Translations under genes and position numbers: made by a program | Source: Phaeobacter cretensis | GTDB taxonomy: Bacteria; Pseudomonadota; Alphaproteobacteria; Rhodobacterales; Rhodobacteraceae | DNA: 64,000 nucleotides | Direction of reading: 5' to 3' | NCBI RefSeq assembly: GCF_047372505.1 | Contig: NZ_JBKBEU010000004.1 | Coordinates: 4,226 to 68,225, forward strand | Shown: positions 1 through 9,263 of the stretch, piece by piece | Numbering within the stretch: the stretch's first letter is position 1 | How the letters are laid out: each line of letters opens with the position of its first letter | Notes under the pieces: model-generated | What the model saw: only the letters and a program-made list of their open reading frames with translations | What the model was told of the DNA's origin: nothing | The model's database searches: none

Positions 1-2064
1 AGTCTGGGCAGAGGTGCGCCGGTTTTGCGCGACGCGGTCTATCATCGCGGTCTTGGGTTGGCCGGCGGCGAGGCGACTCTGGCGGAGATCGGCGGCGAGA
101 CCCGGCTTCTGGTTGAGGGAAGCACCCGCAGCGCCATGGCCTTTCATCAGATCGGCGGCAATGGCCAGCTTGCCGCACAAGAACAGGCGGCCCTGCCCGG
201 GGCGGGCGCCGCGGGGTTGGAGGCTATGGTTGTTGGCAGTCTTAGTGCCGGAGAACCCGGCGCGCAATCGGTGGTCTACGGGTTGGTCAACGGCCGCCTG
301 AGTGGCTGGCAGATGGGGGCAGGTGGCGCGCCGGGGGAGGAGGTTGCCACCCGTGGCAGTGCCTCTGCTTATGATCGCCCCGGTGCAGTGGCGCTGGAGC
401 TGGCGGATCTGGGGGGCGGCGCACAGGTGTTGCTGCTGGCAGACCGCATCGAACAGGGGGTGCGCAGCTACCGCGTGGATGCGCAGAGCGGCGCCTTGAC
501 CCCGGTGGCCAGCCTCGGTGCGGCGGATGGTCTGGGCGTTGCCGAGCCGACCGCGCTGGAGAGTTTCAACGCCTATGGTAGAAGCTGGGCGGTGATGGCG
601 GCGGCGGGCAGCAGTTCGCTCAGCCTGATTGCATTGGGGGCAGGTGGTCAGATGACACTGACCGATCATGTGCTCGACACAGCTGCCACCCGCTTTGGCG
701 GTGTCGCCGCACTTGAGGTGGTTGATATCGCAGGCGAGATATTGGTGTTGGCGGTGGGCAGTGACGATGGGCTGGCGCTGTTTCGCATCCTGCCCGAGGG
801 CCAGTTGGTACATGTTCAGAGCCTCATCCATGCCCGTGACACCGGGGGGGCCGGGTTGGGGCTGGAAAATGTCACCGCGTTGGCCGCGGTTGTGGTGGGG
901 GATGAGTTGCAGATCTTTGCCGCCTCGGGTCGCGCCGAAGGGCTGTCGCAGTTCACCCTGTCGCTTGCGGAACTGGGCGATGTGACGACGACGGACAGTG
1001 GCCGGATCAGCGGCACACGCGGCAGCGATGTGCTGGCGGGCGGTATCGGCGCGGTGCTGAGCGGTGGCGCAGGGGCGGACGTCTTTGTGCTGCGCCCCGC
1101 CGAGGAGGGGCGCAGTGGCAGCCTGCGCATTACGGATTTCGAAGCCGGTCAGGACAGTCTGGATCTGTCGGGGTTTGACGGGCTGCGCAGTCTTGATGGG
1201 CTGCAGATCCGCAGCCGCAGCGATGGCGCCACGCTTACCCATCAGGCGGCGGATGGCAGCCGTACCGAGGTTGTGGTGCAAAGCCGGGATGGCGATAGTC
1301 TGGAGACGGCGGATCTCTTTGCGGATGGCTTTGTCTTTGCCGATCGCATGCTGCCCCCCGCTGAGGCTCCCGATCCGATACGCTATGGCAGCGGGGGTGC
1401 CGACCGGATCACGGCCCGCACCCCCGGCGATCAGATCAATGGGCTGGGAGGCAATGACACCCTTCTGGGGGGCGATGGGCGCGATAGCCTCTGGGGTGAT
1501 GGTGGCCATGACCGGCTGGTTGGCGGCAATGGCGTGGACCGGCTGCGCGGTCAGGCAGGCAATGATGTGCTGCTGGGGCAGGACGCGCGGGATCTGCTTG
1601 TGGGCGGCGCGGGGCGGGATACGATGGATGGTGGTCGCGGTGCGGATCGGCTGCTGGGGGGCGCGGACGCAGATCTGCTGCGCGGTGGCGGCCAGAACGA
1701 CCTCCTGCGCGGCGGTGCCCAGGGGGATCGTCTGATTGGACAGAGCGGAAGGGACAAGTTGTTTGGGCAAAAAGGCAATGACACGCTGGATGGCGGCAGC
1801 GGCCATGACACGCTGACCGGTGGTGCGGGAGCGGATGTCTTTGTCTTTGGACGTGGTCACGGGATCGATCGGATCCGCGATTTCACCCAAGGTGAGGATG
1901 TGATCCATCTGGGGCGGCTGGGCCGGTTGGGTATTGTCGAGGATATGGGCGATCTGCGGTTGCAGCAGCAGGGCGACAACACGTTGATCCAGACCGGTGG
2001 GGGCGATATCCTCCTGCTGGATCAGATTGCCTCCGAGTTGGGCGCAGATGATTTTATTTTCTGA
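1..2064 (+). CDS. RTX-repeat secreted protein, 5' end missing
   Basis: The reading frame is open at base 1, so the start lies outside the window; the first internal start-like codon is a TTG at 25. The visible ~687 residues fall in two parts. The first ~340 residues look like repeated beta-strand units of a propeller-like domain. From about residue 450 come glycine- and aspartate-rich nonapeptide repeats (GGNDTLLGGDG, GGAGRDTMDGG) typical of RTX calcium-binding beta-rolls. The end has GGAGADVFVFGRG and a hydrophobic DDFIF tail, the usual C-terminal uncleaved signal for type I secretion. No cysteine is visible. It is probably exported by one of the two type I systems encoded here and acts outside the cell as an adhesin or matrix protein; the exact role is unknown. 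Confidence 0.85.
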   Translation, partial: SLGRGAPVLRDAVYHRGLGLAGGEATLAEIGGETRLLVEGSTRSAMAFHQIGGNGQLAAQEQAALPGAGAAGLEAMVVGSLSAGEPGAQSVVYGLVNGRLSGWQMGAGGAPGEEVATRGSASAYDRPGAVALELADLGGGAQVLLLADRIEQGVRSYRVDAQSGALTPVASLGAADGLGVAEPTALESFNAYGRSWAVMAAAGSSSLSLIALGAGGQMTLTDHVLDTAATRFGGVAALEVVDIAGEILVLAVGSDDGLALFRILPEGQLVHVQSLIHARDTGGAGLGLENVTALAAVVVGDELQIFAASGRAEGLSQFTLSLAELGDVTTTDSGRISGTRGSDVLAGGIGAVLSGGAGADVFVLRPAEEGRSGSLRITDFEAGQDSLDLSGFDGLRSLDGLQIRSRSDGATLTHQAADGSRTEVVVQSRDGDSLETADLFADGFVFADRMLPPAEAPDPIRYGSGGADRITARTPGDQINGLGGNDTLLGGDGRDSLWGDGGHDRLVGGNGVDRLRGQAGNDVLLGQDARDLLVGGAGRDTMDGGRGADRLLGGADADLLRGGGQNDLLRGGAQGDRLIGQSGRDKLFGQKGNDTLDGGSGHDTLTGGAGADVFVFGRGHGIDRIRDFTQGEDVIHLGRLGRLGIVEDMGDLRLQQQGDNTLIQTGGGDILLLDQIASELGADDFIF

Positions 2065-2135
2065 TCAGGGGGCTGCTCCCTGGGCGGCCTTGGCCAGCTT
2101 CAGAACACAAAGACACCCACGCCCGCGTCCGCCTT

Positions 2136-3255
2136 CTAAGGCATGCCGCCCTGCAGACGATCGCTGCCCTGCTCACCGAGCAGCATATCGGCATTACGCG
2201 TGCCTTGCAGCGTGTTGGCAGCACCATTTCCGATCAGATGGTCCTGTCCGGCCCCGCCCCCGGCGTCTTCGATCAGATTGAGCGTGCGGCCATCCACCCG
2301 GAGGACTGCGGCCATGGCAATATTGTTCTCAAGGCTGCCAATCGTGGAATATTGCCCGGGACGCAGATCAATCCGGCTGTTGCTGGTGAGGTCGGAGACG
2401 TCGATCAGATCAGTGCTGCCCGCATCCCAGATCGTCAGGCTGACACTGCGGGCCACCCCGTCGGCGCCCTCTATGGTCATGCCCTCGGCGCCGTATTGAT
2501 AGGCCAGATGATCAGGCTGCGTGCCGCGCCCGTCACCATCTCCGAAATAACTGGTGGCTCCGGTTTGGGTGGATGTATTCGCGCCATAAAGCAATTTTAG
2601 AGCCTGTATATCCCAAAGCATCGGAGGCAGGGCCCAGCCTTGACTTTCGTAGTCCAGAGCTTCTTCACCGGGGTGGGCAATATACGACATCACAGTGAAC
2701 TGGCCATTGGTAGCCGGATCATTGGGCATTTCATTGGGGTGATGTAATTCCAGGGCATGACCCAGTTCATGCAGATATGTGTTCCAGCTGGAGTGCCTCA
2801 GGGCCGGGCATATTGGTCGGGATTGCTGTTGTTGAGCCAGAGATCCCCGGCCAGCGACGGGGTGGTGCCCAGATCGGCAGGTGCCGGAAAATCGGCAATA
2901 AACCCGAACAATCCTGCATTGCCGAAATGGGCGCTGGCAAATGTCAGGTCCACAGGTCCGCCCCGTGCCGGGGTCAGGGATAGGTTGGCGACCTCGTTCC
3001 AGGCGTCGACTGCTTGCAGCACCATCTGCTGCTCGACAGGATCCATGTTAACGGTGGCGCCTTCGGACAGGTGTTCCCCCCGACGTCATAATCACCGAAG
3101 ATCGGATAATAGTCATAATAGTCAGGTATCGACGTGATGAACTGATAGCGAATGACGCCGGTGCCATCCTGCCAGCCTTCGGCATCTCCGACCAAAAGCG
3201 CGCGGTAATCCTGATATGTCGGTATGTATTCCCCGTCCGCATGATCTGCGGTCGC
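2136..3255 (-). pseudogene. Serralysin-like (M10B) metalloprotease, frameshifted remnant
   Basis: Three adjacent minus-strand frames together give a serralysin core. About 3255-3075 reads DYRALLVGDAEGW...GVIRYQF...FGDYDVGG; the frame shifts at a run of six G near 3075; it continues EHLSEGATVNMDPVEQQ...LNNSNPDQYARP; it shifts again near 2800 into WNTYLHELGHALELHHP, which contains the zinc motif HExxHxxxxxH. The C-terminal half (MSYIAHPGEE, where the Met-turn would be, then a short RTX stretch) stops at 2136 shortly after GGMP, with a relic resembling a VFVF motif beyond the stop. No in-frame start is visible at the 5' end. Two or more frameshifts, a lost start and a truncated secretion end indicate decay. 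Sequencing error at the G-run could explain one shift but not all the defects. Confidence 0.8.
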
Positions 3256-3430
3256 AGGCCAGCAGATCAGTGAAACGCACCTATGTGTTTAATTACTCAT
3301 GAAATCCTGGCGACACAGGGGAATTTCGGATCGGGGGCAGAGACAGAAATCTTCCTTTCCCGTGGCATCACAGCCGTCTGGGCGTTAGGACAGAAGACAG
3401 GACCACGGCAGCAGATCGGGGGGAGAGGAC

Positions 3431-3985
3431 ATGCAGATCGAAGAGACCGCCCTGCCAGGGGTGAAGATTGTGACACCGGCGCGGTTTGGCGATACGCGTG
3501 GGTTTTTCTCCGAATGCTGGAACCACGCACGGATGACCGAAGCAGGGATTGATCTTGAGTTTGTGCAGGACAATCATTCGCTGTCGATGGAGCCGGGCAC
3601 TCTGCGAGGGCTGCATTTCCAGGCCCCCCCTCATGCGCAGGCTAAGCTGGTGCGCTGTGGTCAGGGGGTGCTGTTTGATGTGGCGGTGGATATCCGCAAA
3701 GGCTCGCCCACATATGGGCGTTGGGTCGGGGTTGAGCTTTCGGCCGAAAACGGCCGCCAGCTGCTGATCCCTGCAGGGTTTCTGCACGGGTTTGTCACGC
3801 GCGTACCCCGGACCGAGGTTCTCTATAAATGCAGCGATTACTACGCGCCGGATTGTGACGGTGCGGTGGCCTGGGACAGCTGCGGCATCGATTGGGGTGT
3901 ATTGGACGCGCCGGTTTTGTCCGAAAAAGATGCCAAGGCCCCCCGATTTGAAGACTTCGACAGCCCCTTCGTGTGGGAAGGATAA
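3431..3985 (+). CDS. rmlC: dTDP-4-dehydrorhamnose 3,5-epimerase
   Basis: This 184-residue protein has the normal RmlC length and cupin fold signature. It epimerises C3 and C5 of dTDP-4-keto-6-deoxyglucose in dTDP-L-rhamnose synthesis in the cytoplasm. LRGLHFQ carries the expected catalytic His, followed by KLVRCGQGVLFDVAVDIR and the GFLHGFVT motif. The ATG at 3431 follows a GGGGAGAGGAC Shine-Dalgarno stretch. It is first in the rmlC-rmlB-rmlD-rmlA operon; rmlB begins 6 bases after its stop. Confidence 0.96.
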   Translation: MQIEETALPGVKIVTPARFGDTRGFFSECWNHARMTEAGIDLEFVQDNHSLSMEPGTLRGLHFQAPPHAQAKLVRCGQGVLFDVAVDIRKGSPTYGRWVGVELSAENGRQLLIPAGFLHGFVTRVPRTEVLYKCSDYYAPDCDGAVAWDSCGIDWGVLDAPVLSEKDAKAPRFEDFDSPFVWEG

Positions 3986-3990
3986 AAGAG

Positions 3991-5055
3991 ATGAAAATTC
4001 TGGTGACAGGTGGGGCGGGATTTATCGGCTCGGCAGTGGTACGACTGGCCGTGGGGCGCGGTCATGAGGTGGTCAATCTTGATGCGCTGACCTATGCCGC
4101 CTGTCTGGACAATCTGGCCGAGGTGGTAGAGAGCCCACTTTATGCCTTTGAACAGGTTGATATTCGGGACCGCGCTGAATTAGACACTGTTTTTGACCAC
4201 CACAAGCCAGACGTCGTGATGCATCTTGCTGCCGAAAGCCATGTGGATCGCTCGATTGACGGGCCTGGCGATTTCATCGAGACCAATATCGTCGGCACGT
4301 TTCATATGCTGGAGGCGGCGCGAAAGTACTGGCTTCAGGCTGGTCGCCCGGAGGGGTTCCGGTTCCATCATATTTCCACCGACGAGGTTTACGGCAGCCT
4401 GCCTGAGGATCCGGCAGAGCTGTTCACGGAACAGACGGCTTATGATCCGCGCTCACCCTATTCCGCCTCCAAGGCTGCCAGCGATCATTTGGTGCGCGCC
4501 TGGACTGAGACCTATGGGTTGCCGGTGCTGCTGACCAATTGTTCCAACAACTACGGCCCCTATCATTTCCCGGAAAAGCTGATCCCGGTGGTGATCCTGA
4601 ATGCGCTGGCCGGACAGCCGCTGCCGATCTATGGCGACGGGTCCAACATCCGCGACTGGCTCTATGTGGAAGATCACGCCGATGCGCTTTTGACAGTGGT
4701 TCAGAAGGGAAAAATCGGGCGGACCTATAACATCGGGGGCGAGAACGAGCGGAACAATCTGGACCTGGTGCAGACACTCTGTGCCATTCTGGACGAAAAG
4801 CGCCCGCGCGAAGACGGCCGATCTTACAAGGATCAGATCACATTTGTGACGGACCGCCCTGGCCATGACGCACGTTATGCCATCGACCCCAGCCGCATCC
4901 GGAATGAGCTGGGCTGGCGTCCCAGTGTCACGGTTGAGGAAGGTCTGGCCAAGACCGTTCAATGGTATCTCGACAATGAGAGCTGGTGGCGGGCCTTGCA
5001 AGACCGCGAGGGGGTCGGCCAGCGGTTGGGGACTGACAAGGATGCGGGCAAGTGA
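3991..5055 (+). CDS. rmlB: dTDP-glucose 4,6-dehydratase
   Basis: RmlB converts dTDP-glucose to dTDP-4-keto-6-deoxyglucose. The 354-residue product begins MKILVTGGAGFIGS (NAD-binding GxxGxxG). It shows TDEVYG near residues 130-135 (catalytic Thr-Asp-Glu) and YSASK at 157-161 (catalytic Tyr/Lys). I chose the ATG at 3991, preceded by AAGGATAAAAGAG, over an in-frame GTG at 3973 that would overlap rmlC, because the Rossmann motif starts immediately. The codons for residues 64-69 (LDTVFD) form an AT-rich motif also found in rmlD and glf (see findings). Confidence 0.97.
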   Translation: MKILVTGGAGFIGSAVVRLAVGRGHEVVNLDALTYAACLDNLAEVVESPLYAFEQVDIRDRAELDTVFDHHKPDVVMHLAAESHVDRSIDGPGDFIETNIVGTFHMLEAARKYWLQAGRPEGFRFHHISTDEVYGSLPEDPAELFTEQTAYDPRSPYSASKAASDHLVRAWTETYGLPVLLTNCSNNYGPYHFPEKLIPVVILNALAGQPLPIYGDGSNIRDWLYVEDHADALLTVVQKGKIGRTYNIGGENERNNLDLVQTLCAILDEKRPREDGRSYKDQITFVTDRPGHDARYAIDPSRIRNELGWRPSVTVEEGLAKTVQWYLDNESWWRALQDREGVGQRLGTDKDAGK

Positions 5056-5157
5056 CGGCGTTCTGCTTGGACAACCGGCCCCTGCCGGGGGTATTTCTAG
5101 CCAGAAGACAACAGGCTCTGATTGGTCTTGGACTGCGGGGGAAAAGAGGAGGCACCT

Positions 5158-6006
5158 ATGATCCTCGTTTTTGGTAAAACCGGACAGGTGGCGCGGGAGT
5201 TGGCGCTGCATAACAACGTCATCTGTCTGGGTCGTGATCAGGCGGATCTGAGCGATCCTGAAGCCTGTGCCAAGGCCATCCGGGATCATGCGCCCCAAGC
5301 GGTGATCAATGCCGCCGCCTATACGGCCGTGGATAAGGCCGAAGAGGAGGAGGCGCTGGCCACCGTCATCAACGGGGCAGCGCCGGGCGCAATGGCTGTG
5401 GCCTGTGCGCAGATGGAGATCCCCTTTGTCCATATCTCCACCGATTACGTCTTTGCAGGCACCGGCGAGACGCCTTGGCAGCCCGGTGATCCTGTCGCGC
5501 CGGCCAATGCCTATGGGCGCAGCAAACGCGCGGGCGAAGAGGCGGTGATGGCGGCGGGCGCGACATATGCGATCCTGCGCACCTCCTGGGTGGTTTCGGC
5601 CCATGGCCATAACTTTGTCAAAACTATGCTGCGGCTCGGGGCCGAGCGGGACCGGCTGACCATCGTCGGCGATCAGATCGGTGCACCGACGCCAGCCCGT
5701 GGCATTGCCGCCGCCTGTCTGGACATGGCCCACCAGCTGATCGCGGATCCCGCCAAATCCGGTATTTATCATCTACAGGGTGCGCCTTTTGTGAGCTGGG
5801 CCAAGGTCGCCACCGAGATCTTTGTCGAGGCGGGCCTTCCCTGCGAGGTGGTGGAAATCCCTACGTCTGCATATCCAACACCGACATCGCGCCCGCTGAA
5901 TTCAAGGCTTGATTGCAGCTTGTTAGAGACTGTTTTTGATATCAAACGCCCGGATTGGCAGGCCGGGCTCAGGGATATTCTGAAGGAATTGGGAGAGATC
6001 GCATGA
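5158..6006 (+). CDS. rmlD: dTDP-4-dehydrorhamnose reductase
   Basis: This 282-residue short-chain dehydrogenase/reductase catalyses the last step to dTDP-L-rhamnose. It has the N-terminal GKTGQVA nucleotide loop, STDYVF and a YGRSK catalytic Tyr/Lys pair, then the RmlD-typical SRPLNSRLDCS near the C terminus. The ATG at 5158 follows AGGAGGCACCT; an upstream GTG-type start at 5122 is in frame but has no good ribosome site. The gene is separated from rmlB by ~100 bases and overlaps rmlA by ATGA. A low-GC stretch encodes LETVFD just before the C terminus. Confidence 0.96.
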   Translation: MILVFGKTGQVARELALHNNVICLGRDQADLSDPEACAKAIRDHAPQAVINAAAYTAVDKAEEEEALATVINGAAPGAMAVACAQMEIPFVHISTDYVFAGTGETPWQPGDPVAPANAYGRSKRAGEEAVMAAGATYAILRTSWVVSAHGHNFVKTMLRLGAERDRLTIVGDQIGAPTPARGIAAACLDMAHQLIADPAKSGIYHLQGAPFVSWAKVATEIFVEAGLPCEVVEIPTSAYPTPTSRPLNSRLDCSLLETVFDIKRPDWQAGLRDILKELGEIA

Positions 6007-6875
6007 CAGCACGTAAGGGCATCATTTTGGCCGGTGGCTCTGGTACGCGGCTTTATCCGATCACCATGGCGGTATCGAAACAGCTGCTGCCGTTGTATGA
6101 TAAGCCGATGATCTATTACCCGTTGTCGGTGTTGATGCTGGCGGGCATCCGTGAGATCTGCGTGATCACCACGCCACAGGATCAGGATCAATTCACCCGG
6201 CTTCTGGGTGATGGCAGCCAATGGGGGGTCCAGCTCACCTATGTGGAACAACCCAGCCCCGACGGTCTGGCCCAGGCCTTTGTGCTGGCCGAAGATTTTC
6301 TGGACGGGGCGCCATCGGCGCTGGTGCTTGGGGACAATGTGTTCTTTGGTCACGGTCTGCCGAAATTGCTGGCGGCGGCAGATGCACAGGTGAGTGGCGG
6401 CACCGTCTTTGGCTATCACGTGGCAGATCCAGAACGCTATGGGGTGGTGGATTTCGACGCCGAGGGCCGGGCTCGTGAGATCATCGAAAAACCTGCTGTG
6501 CCGCCGTCGAACTACGCTGTGACCGGGCTTTATTTCCTCGATGGCACCGCGCCGGAACGGGCGCGGAAGGTTACGCCCTCACCCCGGGGCGAGCTGGAGA
6601 TCACCGACCTGTTGCAGATGTATCTGGACGAAGATGCGTTGCGCGTGGAGACCATGGGCCGCGGCTATGCCTGGCTGGATACCGGCACCCATGGATCGCT
6701 GCTGGATGCCGGCAATTTCGTGCGCACGCTGCAGGAGCGCCAGGGCTTGCAGACAGGTTGCCCCGAGGAGATCGCCTATGAGGCCGGCTGGATCAATGCC
6801 GAGCAACTGCGCGCCCGTGCCGAGATGTTCGCCAAAAACGCCTATGGCGCCTATCTGGAGCGACTGCTGAACTGA
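6003..6875 (+). CDS. rmlA: glucose-1-phosphate thymidylyltransferase
   Basis: RmlA makes dTDP-glucose from glucose-1-phosphate and dTTP, the entry step of the rhamnose pathway. The 290-residue protein starts MTARKGIILAGGSGTRLYP, the nucleotidyltransferase signature, followed by SKQLLPLYDKPMIYYPL, and ends at the usual family length. The ATG overlaps the rmlD stop (ATGA), consistent with translational coupling. With this gene the full four-step pathway is present in the order C-B-D-A. Confidence 0.97.
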   Translation: MTARKGIILAGGSGTRLYPITMAVSKQLLPLYDKPMIYYPLSVLMLAGIREICVITTPQDQDQFTRLLGDGSQWGVQLTYVEQPSPDGLAQAFVLAEDFLDGAPSALVLGDNVFFGHGLPKLLAAADAQVSGGTVFGYHVADPERYGVVDFDAEGRAREIIEKPAVPPSNYAVTGLYFLDGTAPERARKVTPSPRGELEITDLLQMYLDEDALRVETMGRGYAWLDTGTHGSLLDAGNFVRTLQERQGLQTGCPEEIAYEAGWINAEQLRARAEMFAKNAYGAYLERLLN

Positions 6876-7763
6876 TCAGGCAGAGCGCATAATACGTGTC
6901 AGCCGATCTGTAATATGGCGAACTTTCCTGGATACAGAACCCAGCGGACGGTCACCTGGTAGGGTGACGACCCTGTGCAATGAGATCCGTGGCGTATCAA
7001 CTGGAGCAGCCAGTGCCACCAGGTCGGCGGCGGTGATCCAGCGGTCCTCGCGTTTGGCGAGACTGGCTTGCTCCGGCTCGAAAGCTTTGCAGAACCGGCG
7101 CGGGTGCCCCATGTTGAAGGCCGCCAGTGTTTCCAGCGGATAATCCCACCAGGCCGTTGCCTCCAGCCGGGCCATCAAGGGGGTGGCGAAACGGTACTTC
7201 AGCACGCGGGCCGGGACCCCCCCGACAACCGCATAGGCGGGCACATCTTTGGTGACGATGGCTCCGGCAGCCAACACTGCGCCGTTGCCGACGGTGATGC
7301 CGCCAGCAATCTGCACGCCTCGCCCGATCCAGACATCATTGCCAATGCGCACGGGTTGCGACTTGGTGCTGAAATGAGAATGGGGTTCATAGGTTTCGGC
7401 CCCGAAACTGCGGGCCAGTTTTTCGTAATAGGGACCATAGCTGAATGGGTGTGACGAGACGCGCCGGATCGGATGACGATCTCCCAACACCCGCAGCCCA
7501 CCTGCAATTGAGCAGAAAGCCCCGGCAGACCAGCCCCGAGCGGGCGAATGACTGTAACTCATGTAGCCGAGGTTGCTTAAGGACAGCAGACCGTTTGTTT
7601 TCAACCCGTGCCGGGTGGCTATTGAGAGTTTCAGATTCGGTGGAAAACTGATCCGTTTGAGAGCCGTCAGATCCCGATCAGCGCGCCAGGGTTTCGGCAT
7701 CACATGGGCATCGGACAAGAGCGTGCGCATACCGTCGGTCACACGAAAAGTGGTGGGTTTCAT
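6876..7763 (-). CDS. left-handed beta-helix acyltransferase (CatB/LpxA-type hexapeptide)
   Basis: The central part (roughly residues 85-195 from the chosen start) has hexapeptide-repeat turns and the hallmark VRIGNDVWIGRGVQIAGGITVGNGAVLAAGAIVTKDVPAYAVVGGVPAR split over positions near 7360-7215, as in xenobiotic/polysaccharide acetyltransferases. It probably O-acetylates a sugar of the exopolysaccharide. N- and C-terminal extensions of unknown function make it longer (295 residues) than simple CatB-like enzymes. I chose the ATG at 7763 (MKPTTFRVTDG); a TTG start at 7847 is possible. The gene faces rmlA tail to tail with no gap and follows the Wza-like gene on the same strand. Confidence 0.82.
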   Translation of the reverse strand: MKPTTFRVTDGMRTLLSDAHVMPKPWRADRDLTALKRISFPPNLKLSIATRHGLKTNGLLSLSNLGYMSYSHSPARGWSAGAFCSIAGGLRVLGDRHPIRRVSSHPFSYGPYYEKLARSFGAETYEPHSHFSTKSQPVRIGNDVWIGRGVQIAGGITVGNGAVLAAGAIVTKDVPAYAVVGGVPARVLKYRFATPLMARLEATAWWDYPLETLAAFNMGHPRRFCKAFEPEQASLAKREDRWITAADLVALAAPVDTPRISLHRVVTLPGDRPLGSVSRKVRHITDRLTRIMRSA

Positions 7764-7972
7764 AAGAAAATAGAGGCTCTGAATAAGGGTTTCGTCAGGA
7801 AAATCATGAAGCAAATGGACAGTAGGCTGATCAGGATCACAGGCCAAAATCGCCAGAATTCCAGATCGTACATCGGGTAAGATACAACACAGAAAGATTA
7901 TCCAACCGGATGGGAGAGATCCAGCCTAAACACACCCCTCAGAGGTGAGTTTTCTCAGCGTCAACCGGGATG

Positions 7973-8010
7973 AAACAAACGCGCGCCTTTGCTGAGCAGA
8001 AGCGCGCGTA
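7973..8010 (-). terminator. Rho-independent-type hairpin after the Wza-like gene
   Basis: On the minus strand, 20 bases past the stop of the export gene, ACGCGCGC pairs with GCGCGCGT around a 15-base loop and is followed by TTTGTTT. It would end or attenuate transcription before the acyltransferase gene. Confidence 0.6.
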
Positions 8011-8028
8011 TCGTTTCGTTGGGTTGGA

Positions 8029-9168
8029 TTACAGCACGCCTGCGCGGCTGAAGACGCCGAAGAAGTTGCCGATGATATTGGAAATGGTCAGCGCGTCATT
8101 CACTGGTGCCTCGGTGGCAATCAGCAGATCACCGGAGTTGATCTTGAAGCGACGGGCGGAGAACAGACCGTCAGCGGAGGTCAGGTCCAGCGTGAAGACC
8201 ACCCGTGTCTGGCGCGGGCCACGCTCACCGGGGGCCAGCGCGCTGTTGGGGTATTCGCGCAGCACCAAAAGGCCCTGCGGATCGGCGCGGGTGTCCTGAA
8301 ACCCGCCGGAAACTGACATGGCATCCATCGCCGACATCTTATCCTTGGTGAAGATATGCAGATCCTCACGGCCCGTGGCCCCAAAGGAGAGAAAATAGCG
8401 CGCATCCTCTTCCACAAACACCCGGTCACCCCCACGCAGCAGCGTGTCGCGGCGTGGATCGTTCAGCAGGGTCTCTACCGATGTGCCGTAGATGCTGCGG
8501 CCGCGCACCAGCCGGATCTGCGGATTGTTCAGGGTGGCACTGATACCGCCGCCGGCCGCGATCAGCCCCATCACCGTGTAATTGCGATCGGGCATCGGAT
8601 AAGTGCCGGGGGTGGTAACGCCGCTGACCAGATCAACGGAATTGCCACGGCCTTCGGTCATGTCCAGCTGCAGCTGCGCTGAGGGGACGATCTCCTCCAT
8701 CGCGGTCTGCAACCGTTCGCGGGCCAGATTCGGGGTCAGCCCGTTGACGTTCACATTGCCGACATAGGGCATGAAGATGCTGCCATTGGCCGCCACTGTC
8801 ACATCCTGCAACTGGACCATCTTCTCATCAGGGGTGGTTAGCAGGGAGTTGTCGCTGCTGTCCCAGATCCGCAGGGTCAGCAAATCGCCGGGCTGGATGA
8901 TCTGGGTCTTGGCCCCCTGGGTGGCACCAATCCATTTCAGTGGCCGTTTGCCGCTATCGGCACCGCCGCTTTCTGGACCTGTTTCAGGCCAATGGGCCAC
9001 GGTGGGCAAAAAGGCACGGGATACCGCATAAAGCGCAAAATCGGCATCCGCATCATCAGCGGTTTTCAGGATCTCTTCGCTGGCGGGGGCGCCGCCGGGC
9101 AAACGGCCACAGGCCGCCGGCAATAGAGCTAAACCGAGAGCGGCAAGCAGGAGGGATAGACGGCGCAT
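8029..9168 (-). CDS. Wza/KpsD-like polysaccharide export outer-membrane protein
   Basis: The protein (379 residues from the ATG at 9168) has a lipoprotein-like signal, MRRLSLLLAALGLALLPAAC with Cys20, then the polysaccharide-export (PES) domain: QPGDLLTLRIWDS, VTVAANGSIFMPYVGNVNVNGLT, and two SLBB-type segments (VSGVTTPGTYP..., SFGATGREDLHI...SVSGGF). Such proteins form the outer-membrane channel for exopolysaccharide or capsule. The open frame extends upstream to 9762, but that part lies over an opposite-strand gene, so the signal peptide marks the start. It is divergent from the epimerase gene at 9264. No Wzc is present, but KpsM/E/T-like proteins at 46-49 kb could be its partners. Confidence 0.92.
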   Translation of the reverse strand: MRRLSLLLAALGLALLPAACGRLPGGAPASEEILKTADDADADFALYAVSRAFLPTVAHWPETGPESGGADSGKRPLKWIGATQGAKTQIIQPGDLLTLRIWDSSDNSLLTTPDEKMVQLQDVTVAANGSIFMPYVGNVNVNGLTPNLARERLQTAMEEIVPSAQLQLDMTEGRGNSVDLVSGVTTPGTYPMPDRNYTVMGLIAAGGGISATLNNPQIRLVRGRSIYGTSVETLLNDPRRDTLLRGGDRVFVEEDARYFLSFGATGREDLHIFTKDKMSAMDAMSVSGGFQDTRADPQGLLVLREYPNSALAPGERGPRQTRVVFTLDLTSADGLFSARRFKINSGDLLIATEAPVNDALTISNIIGNFFGVFSRAGVL

Positions 9169-9263
9169 GAGAGTCCTTGTCCGAAAACGGCTTGATTTTT
9201 GTTCTGCGCAAGATACTGGGCGTGAAGACTGCGTCAACCGCATGGACAACGACAACAGGGGGC

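Noticed and set aside
4453..5772. A 439-residue minus-strand open frame across rmlB and rmlD
   Set aside because: It is a shadow of two well-supported plus-strand genes in GC-rich DNA, with no recognisable domain and no separate ribosome site.
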